From: an uncultured Clostridia bacterium
Lineage (GTDB): Bacteria; Bacillota; Clostridia; Oscillospirales; CAG-382
NCBI GenBank assembly: GCA_947630765.1
Contig: CANRIX010000013.1
Span: forward strand, 1-62,403
Reading direction: 5' to 3'
DNA length: 62,403 bases
Part shown: in pieces, positions 53,765-61,614 of the stretch
Numbering within the stretch: position 1 is the first letter of the stretch
How the letters are laid out: every line of letters starts with the position of its first letter
Notes under the pieces: generated by a model
Databases searched by the model: none
What the model saw: the letters and a program-made list of their open reading frames with translations, nothing else
What the model was told of the DNA's origin: nothing
Position numbers and translations under genes: made by a program

Positions 53765-55966
53765 ATGGAAGAAAACCGAAGAAAGCGCCCGGACGCGCCG
53801 GAGCAGGTTTCTGCACGCGAACGGGCGAGAGAAGCGCTGGGGCGGGCGCCGGAGGTCGAATTCGACTTCAACCTTGACTTCCAGAATCGCCCCGTTTTCG
53901 GCGCCTGCGCGGCGGACGGCACGGACGCCATCTGGGTCGAAGGGCAGGAAGTCCGCCGGTACGCGCTAGCCGACCTCGGCGAGATCCGCCTGTTCCGCGG
54001 CGTGGGCGTCGTGGCGGTCGAAAGTGCGGTCGACGGCGAGGAGATCGAGCTCTGCCGGGCGGACATGAGCCTGTGCCAGACGTTTGAGGACATGGTCGCG
54101 CAACTGGAGGCCCGCCGGGCGAACCGGCCGATCGGACGCGTCAAACTGCGCAAATGCCCGAAGTGCGGCCGCCCGTTCCCGCGCGGGAGCGAGGTGTGCG
54201 TGCATTGTGCGGACAAGCGCAAGCTGCTCGGGCGGTTTTTCGGATTCGCAAAGCCGGATCTGAAGCTGCTGCTGCTCGCGGGGCTGTTTTTGCTGTTGAC
54301 CTCGGGGGTCAGCGTGGCCGTGCCGAGCATTCAGCGGTATCTGATCGACCATTTCCTGTCGCCGTCGGAAGGCGTCGCGCCGGGGACCCACGCGGGGCTT
54401 GCCGGCGTGGTCGGTCTGTGGGCGTTCTGCGGGCTGTCCGTGGCGGTGTTCCAGTGGCTGCGGCGGGTCTTCACCGCCAAAGCGTCCGCACGCATCATCG
54501 TGCGCATTCGCGGGCAGCTGTTTGAAAAGGTCCAGGCGCTCTCGCTGACCGGGCTTTCCCGCCGTTCCCCGGGCGAACTGATCACCCGCCTTGCGGACGA
54601 TACCGAGCAGCTGCGCAACTTCCTGACCAACCTCGTCCCGCAGCTTTTGCAGCAGACGGTCACGCTGGTCGCGGTGGCGGTGCTGCTGTTCTCCCGCAAC
54701 TGGCTGCTGACGGTCATCATCATTCTGCCGGTGCCGCTTCTGGTGCTGTTGATCGCGTCGGTCAACCGCCTGACGCGGAAGATCTACCACCGCGAATGGC
54801 GGCTTTCGAGCGACATCAACAATATGCTGCACGACGTGTTTTCCGGGATCCGGGAAGTCAAGGTATTCGGGACGGAGGAGCGGGAATGCGGGCGCTTTCG
54901 GGAGAAGGCGCGCCGGTTCGCGGACACCTGCAAGAGAAACGAGATGATCTGGAACCTGACCGTCCCGTTTTCCGGCTTCCTGCTGGGGGCGGGGGAGTTT
55001 CTGGTGCTGTTCCTCGTCGGGCGGCAGGTGCTCGCCGGGCAGGCGACCGTGGGCGAGCTGACCGAGTTCCTCGCCTACGTCGCGACGCTGTACGGACCGA
55101 TCCGTTGGTTCACGAGCGTGCCGCGGACGATCACGCAGTCCATGACGTCCATGAGTAAGGTCTCCGAGATGCTCGACGAGCAGGAGATCATGCCCGACGG
55201 ATTGATCGCCGACGCGAAGCTGCAGGGCGAGATCGAATTCCGGGACGCCTGCTTCGGGTATAACCCGCCGGACTATGTGCTCAAGCACCTGTCGCTGCGG
55301 ATCCAACCGGGCGACTTCATCGGGCTTGTCGGGCGGAGCGGCGTCGGGAAAACCACGGTCATCAACCTGATGATGCGCATGTACGACCTCAACGAGGGGC
55401 AATTGCTCATCGACGGGAAGGACGTTCGGTCCTATACGGCCGCCGCCTTCCGTTCGCAGATCGGCGTGGTGCTGCAGGAGACCTACCTGTTCAACGGGAC
55501 CATTTACAGCAACCTGTCCTACGCCAAGCCGGAAGCGACGCGGGACGAGGTCGTCCGGGCGGCGAAGCTCGCCGGGGCGCACGATTTCATCATGCGTCTG
55601 CCGGACGGCTACAATACCTACGTCGGTGCGCGTGGAAACACGCTTTCCGGCGGCGAAAAGCAGCGCATCGCCATCGCGCGGGCGATCCTGCGGGACCCGA
55701 AACTGCTGATCCTCGACGAAGCGACCTCCTCGCTGGACACGGAGACCGAAAAGCAAATTCAGGACGCGCTGTTCGCGCTCTCGAAGGGGCGCACGACGGT
55801 CGCCATCGCGCATCGGCTCTCCACCCTGCGCAACGCCACGAAGCTGGCGGTGTTTGAAAAGGGCGAACTGGAGGAACTGGGGACGCACGAGGAACTCATG
55901 GCGAAGGAAGGGCGGTATTACCGCCTCGTCATGGCGCAGCGCGAGATGAACCGTATGCAGAAGTAA
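53765..55966 (+). CDS. ABC exporter with N-terminal zinc ribbon (DUF1854 partner)
   Basis: The 733-residue half-transporter has an unusual N-terminal region (about 30-110, beta-rich, with [18 protein letters not shown]), then a zinc ribbon (C131, C134, C145, C148), six membrane helices (about 165-440) and an ABC ATPase with [17 protein letters not shown] and [12 protein letters not shown]. It resembles lipid/peptide-type type IV exporters and probably acts as a homodimer. The N-terminal module with zinc ribbon is shared with ABC proteins that pair with DUF1854. Substrate is unknown. AGGAGAG at 53757-53763 is very close to the ATG. Confidence 0.9.
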   Translation: MEENRRKRPDAPEQVSARERAREALGRAPEVEFDFNLDFQNRPVFGACAADGTDAIWVEGQEVRRYALADLGEIRLFRGVGVVAVESAVDGEEIELCRADMSLCQTFEDMVAQLEARRANRPIGRVKLRKCPKCGRPFPRGSEVCVHCADKRKLLGRFFGFAKPDLKLLLLAGLFLLLTSGVSVAVPSIQRYLIDHFLSPSEGVAPGTHAGLAGVVGLWAFCGLSVAVFQWLRRVFTAKASARIIVRIRGQLFEKVQALSLTGLSRRSPGELITRLADDTEQLRNFLTNLVPQLLQQTVTLVAVAVLLFSRNWLLTVIIILPVPLLVLLIASVNRLTRKIYHREWRLSSDINNMLHDVFSGIREVKVFGTEERECGRFREKARRFADTCKRNEMIWNLTVPFSGFLLGAGEFLVLFLVGRQVLAGQATVGELTEFLAYVATLYGPIRWFTSVPRTITQSMTSMSKVSEMLDEQEIMPDGLIADAKLQGEIEFRDACFGYNPPDYVLKHLSLRIQPGDFIGLVGRSGVGKTTVINLMMRMYDLNEGQLLIDGKDVRSYTAAAFRSQIGVVLQETYLFNGTIYSNLSYAKPEATRDEVVRAAKLAGAHDFIMRLPDGYNTYVGARGNTLSGGEKQRIAIARAILRDPKLLILDEATSSLDTETEKQIQDALFALSKGRTTVAIAHRLSTLRNATKLAVFEKGELEELGTHEELMAKEGRYYRLVMAQREMNRMQK

Positions 55967-56021
55967 AAAACAGACCAAAACACGCGGCAGCCAGCCGCGC
56001 GAAAGAAAGGATCGAAATGCA

Positions 56022-57425
56022 ATGAAAAACCAAGAGAAAACCATGGACAAGATCGTCGCCTTCTGCAAGGGGCGCGGATTCGTGTACAGCGGGAGCGAGA
56101 TCTACGGCGGTCTTGCGAACAGCTGGGACTACGGGCCGCTCGGCGTGGAGTTCAAGAACAACATCAAGACGGCGTGGCGCAAGAAATTCATTCAGGAATG
56201 CCCGTACAACGTCGGATTGGATTCGGCGATCCTGATGAACCCGCAGGTGTGGGTCGCGTCCGGGCACGTTTCCACCTTCAACGACCCGCTCATCGACTGC
56301 CGTTCCTGCAAAATGCGGCACCGTGCGGATAAGCTCATCGAGGATTTCAACCTGCAAAACGGGATCACGGACGTTTCCGTGGAGGCGATGACCGACGAGG
56401 AAATGGTCGCCTATATCCGCGAGCACGGGGTCGCCTGCCCCGGCTGCGGCAAGACGGACTTCACGGACATCCGCAAGTTCAACCTGATGTTCAAGACCTT
56501 CCAGGGCGTGACGGAGGACGGCGCGTCGACCGTTTACCTCCGCCCGGAGACCGCGCAGGGCATCTTCGTCAACTTCAAGAATATCCAGCGGACCACCCGT
56601 CGGAAGGTGCCGTTCGGCGTGGCGCAGATCGGGAAATCCTTCCGCAACGAGATCACCCCGGGCAACTTCATCTTCCGCATCCGCGAATTCGAGCAGATGG
56701 AGCTGGAATTCTTCTGCAAGCCGGGGACGGAACTGGAGTGGTTCGCCTACTGGAAGGACTTCTGCCGCAACTGGCTGCTCTCGCTGGGGCTGAAAGAGGA
56801 GAACCTCCGCACCCGCGACCACGACCCGGCGGAGCTGGCGTTCTATTCCAACGCGACGACGGACTTCGAGTTCCTCTTCCCGTTCGGCTGGGGCGAGCTG
56901 TGGGGCGTCGCGTCCCGCACGGACTACGACCTCAAACAGCACCAGACCGTTTCCGGGCAGGACCTTTCCTACTTTGACCCGGAGACCAACGAGCATTACC
57001 TCCCCTACGTCATCGAGCCGTCGCTCGGCTGCGACCGCGTCGCGCTCGCGTTCCTTATCGACGCGTACGACGAGGAGAACCTCGGCACGGAGGACAAGCC
57101 CGACCTGCGCACGGTGCTTCGTCTGCACCCGGCGCTCGCGCCCTTCAAGGCGGCGGTCCTGCCGCTCTCCAAGAAGCTCGCCGCCCCCGCGCAGGAGCTG
57201 CAAAAGGCGCTGAGCGCGGAGTTCCTCGTGGATTACGACGACGCCGGGTCCATCGGCAAGCGCTACCGCCGGCAGGACGAGATCGGCACGCCCCTGTGCG
57301 TCACCTACGACTTCGACAGCGAGAACGACCACTGCGTCACCGTGCGCGACCGGGATACCATGGAGCAGATCCGCGTCCCGCTGGAGGACGTGGCGAAGGT
57401 CATTCGGGAAAAGATCGCGTTTTGA
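56022..57425 (+). CDS. glyS: Glycine--tRNA ligase, homodimeric type
   Basis: This class II enzyme (467 residues) charges tRNA-Gly. It is the homodimeric form, with [20 protein letters not shown] near the start, a zinc-binding set (CRSC ... CPGC), motif 2 ([20 protein letters not shown]) and the C-terminal anticodon-binding domain. AAAGAAAGG lies about 11 nt upstream of the ATG. It follows the ABC exporter by 55 bp with no terminator seen between, and no T-box leader fits in that gap. Confidence 0.95.
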   Translation: MKNQEKTMDKIVAFCKGRGFVYSGSEIYGGLANSWDYGPLGVEFKNNIKTAWRKKFIQECPYNVGLDSAILMNPQVWVASGHVSTFNDPLIDCRSCKMRHRADKLIEDFNLQNGITDVSVEAMTDEEMVAYIREHGVACPGCGKTDFTDIRKFNLMFKTFQGVTEDGASTVYLRPETAQGIFVNFKNIQRTTRRKVPFGVAQIGKSFRNEITPGNFIFRIREFEQMELEFFCKPGTELEWFAYWKDFCRNWLLSLGLKEENLRTRDHDPAELAFYSNATTDFEFLFPFGWGELWGVASRTDYDLKQHQTVSGQDLSYFDPETNEHYLPYVIEPSLGCDRVALAFLIDAYDEENLGTEDKPDLRTVLRLHPALAPFKAAVLPLSKKLAAPAQELQKALSAEFLVDYDDAGSIGKRYRRQDEIGTPLCVTYDFDSENDHCVTVRDRDTMEQIRVPLEDVAKVIREKIAF

Positions 57426-57445
57426 CGGATTGGAGAGGGATGGAT

Positions 57446-58300
57446 ATGACGGATACGTTGCAGTTGATCGAGCAGCAGCTTTCCTCCGGCTCTAAGGCGC
57501 AGAAAAAGATCGGGGGCTACCTGCTGGCGAACTATACGGCGGCGGCGGGGATGACCGCCGCACGGCTCGCGGAAGCGGTCGGGACGTCCGAGTCCACCGT
57601 CGTCCGCTATGCGGCGGAGCTCGGGTTCCGCGGGTACCCGGAGCTGCAGACTGCTCTCAAGGAGTCCGTCCGCGGTCGGCTGACCTCGCTGCAGCGGATG
57701 GAGCTTTCCCGCGCTTCCACGGGCGGGGAAGCGTTCGCCCGCAGTATGCGCGCGGACATGGAGAATATCAAGCGCACGCTGGCGGAAACGGACGCGCAGA
57801 CCTTCGACGTGATCGCGGAACGGCTGGTCGATGCGCGGCGGATCTATATCGTCGGGACCCGCTCGACGGCGGCGCTGGCGATGTTTCTGGATTTTTACCT
57901 CGCGCAGCTGCTGGATAACGTGCAGCGCCTGCAGGCCGCGACCGGCGGCGAGTTTTTCGATCAGCTTTTGTCGGCGGACGAGCGGGACGTCGTGATCGGG
58001 ATCTCCTTCCCGCGCTATTCCCGCCGCACGCTGAACGCGCTGGACTTCTCGCATAAGCAGGGCGCTTACGTCTGCGCGGTGACCGACGGTCCGCACAGCC
58101 CGCTGACGCCGCTTGCGGATACGGTGGTTTTCGCGCACAACGAGAACGACGGGTTCGTGGATTCGCTGGTCGCGCCGATGGCGGTGCTGAACGCGCTGAT
58201 CGCGGCGGTCGCCGCCAAGCGCCCGCAGGAATGCGCCGCCCGCCTGTCCCGCCTCGAACAGCTCTGGGAGGAGTACGACGTGTACAATAAGACGCGTTGA
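57446..58300 (+). CDS. MurR/RpiR-family transcriptional regulator
   Basis: The 284-residue protein has an N-terminal RpiR-type HTH (AARLAEAVGTSESTVVRYAA, residues about 35-55) and a C-terminal SIS sugar-isomerase domain (IYIVGTRSTAAL, then VVIGISFPRYSRRTL) that senses phosphosugars. Two in-frame ATGs (57440, 57446) follow GGAGAGGG at 57432-57439; 57446 gives proper spacing. It is 20 bp behind glyS. No sugar-uptake or murQ gene is nearby, so its target is unknown. Confidence 0.88.
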   Translation: MTDTLQLIEQQLSSGSKAQKKIGGYLLANYTAAAGMTAARLAEAVGTSESTVVRYAAELGFRGYPELQTALKESVRGRLTSLQRMELSRASTGGEAFARSMRADMENIKRTLAETDAQTFDVIAERLVDARRIYIVGTRSTAALAMFLDFYLAQLLDNVQRLQAATGGEFFDQLLSADERDVVIGISFPRYSRRTLNALDFSHKQGAYVCAVTDGPHSPLTPLADTVVFAHNENDGFVDSLVAPMAVLNALIAAVAAKRPQECAARLSRLEQLWEEYDVYNKTR

Positions 58301-58402
58301 CGCCCGAAATGGGGAAAACGCCTTTGTTTCCTACCGTGAATCCGCAAAAAAAGCCGGTAAAATTCGCAAAAATGGACTTGCCAAAGGACGAGGAAAGGGC
58401 AT

Positions 58403-59023
58403 ATGAAGACGATTCTCTTAATTCGGCACGGCGAAGCTTTGCACCATATCCAAAACATGACGGGCGGCTGGAGCGATGTACCGCTGACCGACAAAGGCGT
58501 GGAACAAGCGAGAAAAGTCGGACGAAAATTGCAGGAACTGGTGGAAGGCGAATCGGTTGCGATTCTGTCGAGCGATCTGATCCGGGCCAAACAAACCGCA
58601 CAGGAAATCGAGCGCTTTTTGAAGGTTCCCCCGCGCTATTACGCGGAACTTCGTGAATTGAATAACGGCGTTGCGAAAGGACTGTCAAGGGAGCAGGCGA
58701 AAAGGATTGAAAATCCAATGACCGATCCTGTTTTAGATTGGGTCCCGTATCAAGACGCGGAAAGCTGGTGGGATATGGTGTGCCGCATCGCTTCTTTTCT
58801 CGACCAGGAAGTCGAAAAGTTCAGCGAAAAGCGGTTGGTCGTCGTATCGCACGGGAATGCGATGGTTGCGATTGCGCTTTGGTGGTTCGGATTGCACCGT
58901 TCCCGGGAAGCGGCTGAGAAATTCATGCTGTATTTCGACCCGGCAAGTATAACCGTATTGAAAGAGAACGAATATGAGCGGTATATCGAAAAGTCCAATG
59001 ACACCTCGCATTTAACCGCATAG
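58403..59023 (+). CDS. Histidine phosphatase family protein (phosphoglycerate-mutase-like)
   Basis: The 206-residue protein begins with the catalytic LLIRHGEALH (His9 of RHGE), has the DLIRAKQTAQ arginine motif, the acid ELNNGVAKG region, and the second catalytic histidine in VVVSHGNAMV. It is a general phosphatase of the branch that includes cobalamin alpha-ribazole phosphatases; substrate unknown. Codon use is AT-richer than the surrounding housekeeping genes. GAGGAAAGGG at 58390-58399 is upstream of the ATG. A terminator follows. Confidence 0.85.
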   Translation: MKTILLIRHGEALHHIQNMTGGWSDVPLTDKGVEQARKVGRKLQELVEGESVAILSSDLIRAKQTAQEIERFLKVPPRYYAELRELNNGVAKGLSREQAKRIENPMTDPVLDWVPYQDAESWWDMVCRIASFLDQEVEKFSEKRLVVVSHGNAMVAIALWWFGLHRSREAAEKFMLYFDPASITVLKENEYERYIEKSNDTSHLTA

Positions 59024-59040
59024 ATTTCCAAAACAAAAAA

Positions 59041-59064
59041 AGAGCCGGTCACCGGCTCTTTTTT
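59041..59064 (+). terminator. Terminator after the histidine phosphatase gene
   Basis: An 8-bp stem (59041-59048 with 59052-59059) with a 3-nt loop is followed by a T run to 59064 and preceded by A residues, so it can also end minus-strand transcripts from spoVM. Confidence 0.9.
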
Positions 59065-59073
59065 CGCGCATTT

Positions 59074-59145
59074 CTACGCGGTACGGAACAGTCGGCGCAG
59101 CAGCGGTCGCAGGAACGCCGGCGCCTTCCAGACATAGATCCGCAT
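59074..59145 (-). CDS. spoVM: SpoVM-like sporulation peptide
   Basis: This 23-codon gene encodes a short amphipathic peptide matching SpoVM in length and layout: Lys7, Pro9, Phe11 and Leu12 fall at the same positions as in the 26-residue Bacillus subtilis protein (K7, P9, F11, L12), and the C-terminal half is basic and leucine/phenylalanine-rich. SpoVM binds the convex forespore membrane and anchors the spore coat ATPase SpoIVA. GAAGGGA is upstream of the ATG, spaced about 11 nt. The gene lies next to a SipL-like gene, whose clostridial homologues act in the same SpoIVA/SpoVM layer, which strongly supports the call despite the tiny size. Confidence 0.78.
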   Translation of the reverse strand: MRIYVWKAPAFLRPLLRRLFRTA

Positions 59146-59187
59146 GGTTTCTGACAGTCCCTTCTTTCCTGGGGATCCGATGGGATC

Positions 59188-59370
59188 CTATTTCACAAAG
59201 ACCAAAAAGCCTACCCCGATGATCGCACCCGCTTCCACGCACGCCAGCGCGACGGACGGCAGGACCGTGCAAAGCAAAATCCCCGCCCCGAACGTGAGCG
59301 CCGCGATCCCGAGCGTCTTTTCAAAACAGCACAACCGCACCACACCCTCTCTGCTGGTCAGCATATGCAT
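59188..59370 (-). CDS. Possible small membrane protein upstream of spoVM
   Basis: A 60-residue frame on the same strand as spoVM, 42 bp upstream, starts at ATG 59370 with GGACGG nearby. After a basic N-terminal part it has one long hydrophobic stretch (about residues 19-60) that could form a helical hairpin, ending in FLVFVK. No family is recognised. It overlaps the sigma-E-like promoter region of the SipL gene on the other strand. Coding status is uncertain. Confidence 0.35.
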   Translation of the reverse strand: MHMLTSREGVVRLCCFEKTLGIAALTFGAGILLCTVLPSVALACVEAGAIIGVGFLVFVK

Positions 59371-59395
59371 ATTTCCGTCCGCGCGTGCATACGCT
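59367..59395 (+). promoter_or_regulatory. Sigma-E-like (sporulation) promoter of the SipL gene
   Basis: GCATATT (59367-59373) matches the sigma-E -35 consensus (K-M-ATATT), and CATACGCT (59388-59395) matches the -10 (CATACAnT) with one change. The ATA-to-CAT distance of 16 bp is in the accepted range. Transcription would begin shortly after 59400, which fits the ATG at 59433. Confidence 0.6.
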
Positions 59396-59432
59396 TTACC
59401 AAAAGAAACCATGCAAAGGATGCGATCACGAC

Positions 59433-60989
59433 ATGAAAAAACCCGCAACCCTGCAGATTCGCTTTCCGAGCCGCCTGCTGGACGCCCTGTTCGACAAGGA
59501 AACCGAATTTGACGGCAGTCTGCCCGATTACTGCCCGGACGTCACGCGGCTGGTCCGCGTCGATTGCACGCCGTACATAGACGCCTGCGACATCGGCAGC
59601 GACAAGGTCCACGTCAGCGGTCGGGTGGTCTACGACGTCCTGTACGAGACGGACCGCCGCAACAAACTGCGGTACTGCAGCTTTACACAGGAATTCCACC
59701 ATTCCGCCGACCTGCCGCGGAACGAACTGGAGTCGCCGGTCGGCGAATGCACGGCGAGCTGCAACAAGATCACCTGCCGGATGCTGTCGCCGCGTCGGCT
59801 GGTGCTGCACGCACGGCTGGAACTGCACGTCACGGTCTGCGGGGAAGCGTCGTACCGTATGCTTTCGACCGAGCCGTCCGATGGGCTGTTTTTCCGCAAG
59901 AAGCTGTTTCGTTACGACTCCCCGGCGGAAACCGTTCGCGGCGAGAACCATTTCGAGGAAACGCTGTCGCTGCTGCAGGGCGAAAAAAACGTCGGCGAAC
60001 TGATCTTCAGCAACGTCAGCCTGCAGCCCCCGCAGGTCACGGTGACCCCCGGCTGCGTGACCGCAAAGACGACGGCGGTCATCAAGGTGTTTTACGAAAC
60101 GGAGGACGCGGAGGGCGGATTCTGCATGACCGCGAAGAACGTCCCGCTGACCGTGACGGTGGAGGACCCGGCGATCGAGGAAGGCAAGCGCTGCACGGTT
60201 TCTCTCGCGGCGGCCGGGTGCGGCGTCCTGCCCGAACTGGACCAGTACGGCGAAAACCGCCTGCTCAAGGCGAGCTTTACAGTCACTTCCGCCGCGACGC
60301 TGGTCGGGACGCGGGAGGTCGAGGCGGCGGATGACCTGTTTTCGGTCGACAGCGTCGATACGCTCGACCGAACCGAACTTTCGGTCCCTCATCTCGCGGA
60401 AACCGTCGACCGCAGTTTCACCGTCGACCTCAAACTTCCGGCGGACGAACCGCTGTTCACCGCTTTGTACGACACGACCGTCCGCGCCGGACGGGTGCGT
60501 GCGACGCAGGCGGAGGGCGGCGTCGAACTGACCGGCACGCTGACCGTTTCCATGCTCGGCGACGGGAACGACGGGATCCAGCACCGCGACTGCACGGAGG
60601 AATTCGTCCAGTTCGTCCCGACGGAGCTTCCGGCGGACTGCGCAGAACTTTCGGCGGAGGTGTCGCCGTTCGAGGTGCTGCCTACCCTGCATTCCGACGG
60701 CAGTATCTCCGCCCGCGTCATCTGCAACGCCCATTTAGCGCTTTACACCAAGGAATCGGTGTCGTTCCTGTCGGACGTCACCAAGCAGACCGAGCTTGAC
60801 CGTTCCGACGAGACCTATTCTGTCGCCTACTTCTTCCCGTCGCGGACGGACGATCTGTGGACGGTCGCGAAGAAGTACCGGGTCGACCCGGATCGCCTGC
60901 GGCTCGCGAATCCGGACGCGTTCGACGACCTCGGCCGACTCAATGCAGGCGTGAAGACGCTGCTGATCCGTAAAGCGATGTTCGCTTGA
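59433..60989 (+). CDS. sipL: SipL-like spore coat morphogenetic protein (DUF3794 plus LysM)
   Basis: The 518-residue protein consists of repeated DUF3794 (SPOCS) beta domains (for example FDGSLPDYCPDVTRLVRVDC near the start and repeated V-T-A/S-K/R strands) and a C-terminal LysM (about 468-515, LWTVAKKYRVDPDRLRLANP, then VKTLLIRK). This is the architecture of clostridial SipL, which binds SpoIVA through its LysM domain. No signal peptide is present, fitting a mother-cell cytoplasmic coat protein. ATG 59433 is chosen; a GTG 48 bp upstream overlaps the sigma-E-like promoter. AAAGGA lies at 59415-59420. The neighbouring spoVM-like gene on the other strand makes this a coat-assembly locus. Confidence 0.85.
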   Translation: MKKPATLQIRFPSRLLDALFDKETEFDGSLPDYCPDVTRLVRVDCTPYIDACDIGSDKVHVSGRVVYDVLYETDRRNKLRYCSFTQEFHHSADLPRNELESPVGECTASCNKITCRMLSPRRLVLHARLELHVTVCGEASYRMLSTEPSDGLFFRKKLFRYDSPAETVRGENHFEETLSLLQGEKNVGELIFSNVSLQPPQVTVTPGCVTAKTTAVIKVFYETEDAEGGFCMTAKNVPLTVTVEDPAIEEGKRCTVSLAAAGCGVLPELDQYGENRLLKASFTVTSAATLVGTREVEAADDLFSVDSVDTLDRTELSVPHLAETVDRSFTVDLKLPADEPLFTALYDTTVRAGRVRATQAEGGVELTGTLTVSMLGDGNDGIQHRDCTEEFVQFVPTELPADCAELSAEVSPFEVLPTLHSDGSISARVICNAHLALYTKESVSFLSDVTKQTELDRSDETYSVAYFFPSRTDDLWTVAKKYRVDPDRLRLANPDAFDDLGRLNAGVKTLLIRKAMFA

Positions 60990-61019
60990 AAGAAAACCCG
61001 TTAGCGGGCGCAAATCGCT

Positions 61020-61061
61020 CTTGACTTTTCCGCTCGGTTCTGGTATAATGGAAAAGTCAAG
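61020..61061 (+). promoter_or_regulatory. tRNA-Pro region promoter framed by a perfect 12-bp inverted repeat
   Basis: TTGACT (61021-61026), 17 bp, TATAAT (61044-61049) with TG at 61041-61042. The left arm CTTGACTTTTCC (61020-61031) covers the -35 box; the exact reverse complement GGAAAAGTCAAG (61050-61061) covers the start site. The promoter reads into the two truncated tRNA copies and then the intact tRNA. A protein-binding role for the dyad is inference. Confidence 0.8.
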
Positions 61062-61088
61062 GGCGGTTTCACCCGTTTTCTGCAACGT

Positions 61089-61288
61089 CGGGGTGTAGCG
61101 CAGTTGGTAGCGCGCGAAGTTTGGGAGCGTAACACCGAGCGTTCTGGAAAATTTATCGCATCGTCAAAAAAGCCCGCTGTACGGCGGTCTTTCAGCGATT
61201 CGGGCGACCCGCAAAACGGTGAAAACCAGCGGACGACCACATGGATTCCCACAGTTGCGGATTTATTGGCAGAAAAATCACATAAAAT
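61089..61288 (+). repeat. 200-bp direct repeat, copy 1, starting with the 5' half of tRNA-Pro
   Basis: The first 38 nt are identical to tRNA-Pro positions 1-38 (acceptor 5' strand, D arm and anticodon arm through the end of the anticodon loop). The remaining 162 nt are unrelated to a tRNA 3' half, so no functional tRNA can form. Copy 2 follows immediately with six substitutions and no indel, all outside the tRNA part. Confidence 0.93.
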
Positions 61289-61488
61289 CGGGGTGTAGCG
61301 CAGTTGGTAGCGCGCGAAGTTTGGGAGCGTGACACTGAGCGTTCTGGAAAATTTATCGCATCGTCAAAAAAGCCCACTGTACGGCGGTTTTTCGGCGATT
61401 CGGGCGACCCGCAAAACGGTGAAAACCAGCGGACGACCACATGGATTCCCACAGTTGCGGATTGATTGGCAGAAAAATCACATAAAAT
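61289..61488 (+). repeat. 200-bp direct repeat, copy 2, starting with the 5' half of tRNA-Pro
   Basis: Directly abuts copy 1 and the intact tRNA. It is about 97 percent identical to copy 1. The last bases before the next unit (CATAAAAT) are the same in both copies, which fixes the period at exactly 200 bp. No gene or clear protein frame is seen inside; translations found here are antisense-tRNA artefacts. Confidence 0.93.
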
Positions 61489-61564
61489 CGGGGTGTAGCG
61501 CAGTTGGTAGCGCGCGAAGTTTGGGACTTCGATGTCGTCGGTTCAAATCCGGCCACTCCGACCA
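61489..61564 (+). tRNA. tRNA-Pro (UGG anticodon)
   Basis: A complete 76-nt cloverleaf: acceptor CGGGGTG with CACTCCG (one G-T pair), D stem GCGC/GCGC, anticodon stem CGAAG/CTTCG with loop TTTGGGA (anticodon TGG), T stem GTCGG/CCGGC with loop TTCAAAT, discriminator A and encoded CCA. It lies behind two truncated copies of its own 5' half and 440 bp from the only clear promoter. Confidence 0.97.
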
Positions 61565-61598
61565 ACGCCTCCGGGACGGCTGTCCCGGAGGCGTTTTT
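61565..61598 (+). terminator. Strong terminator after tRNA-Pro
   Basis: A perfect 13-bp stem (61565-61577 with 61582-61594) with a 4-nt loop and T run, beginning at the base after CCA. It separates the tRNA from the convergent recombinase gene. Confidence 0.92.
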
Positions 61599-61614
61599 CT
61601 GCCTATTTCTTTGT

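Noticed and set aside
55967..56021. Possible T-box leader for glyS
   Set aside because: The gap to the upstream gene is 55 bp, far too short for a T-box, and no T-box sequence is visible.
59385..59432. SipL-like protein starting at GTG 59385
   Set aside because: It overlaps the sigma-E-like -10 box and lacks a ribosome site; ATG 59433 fits family and promoter.
60990..61010. Short CCCG-TTAG-CGGG hairpin after the SipL gene as terminator
   Set aside because: The stem is only about four bases and no T run follows, so it is too weak to call.
61089..61564. Possible CRISPR array at the three 38-nt repeats
   Set aside because: The repeat is a tRNA 5' half, the 162-nt intervals are nearly identical to each other rather than unique, and no cas gene is present.
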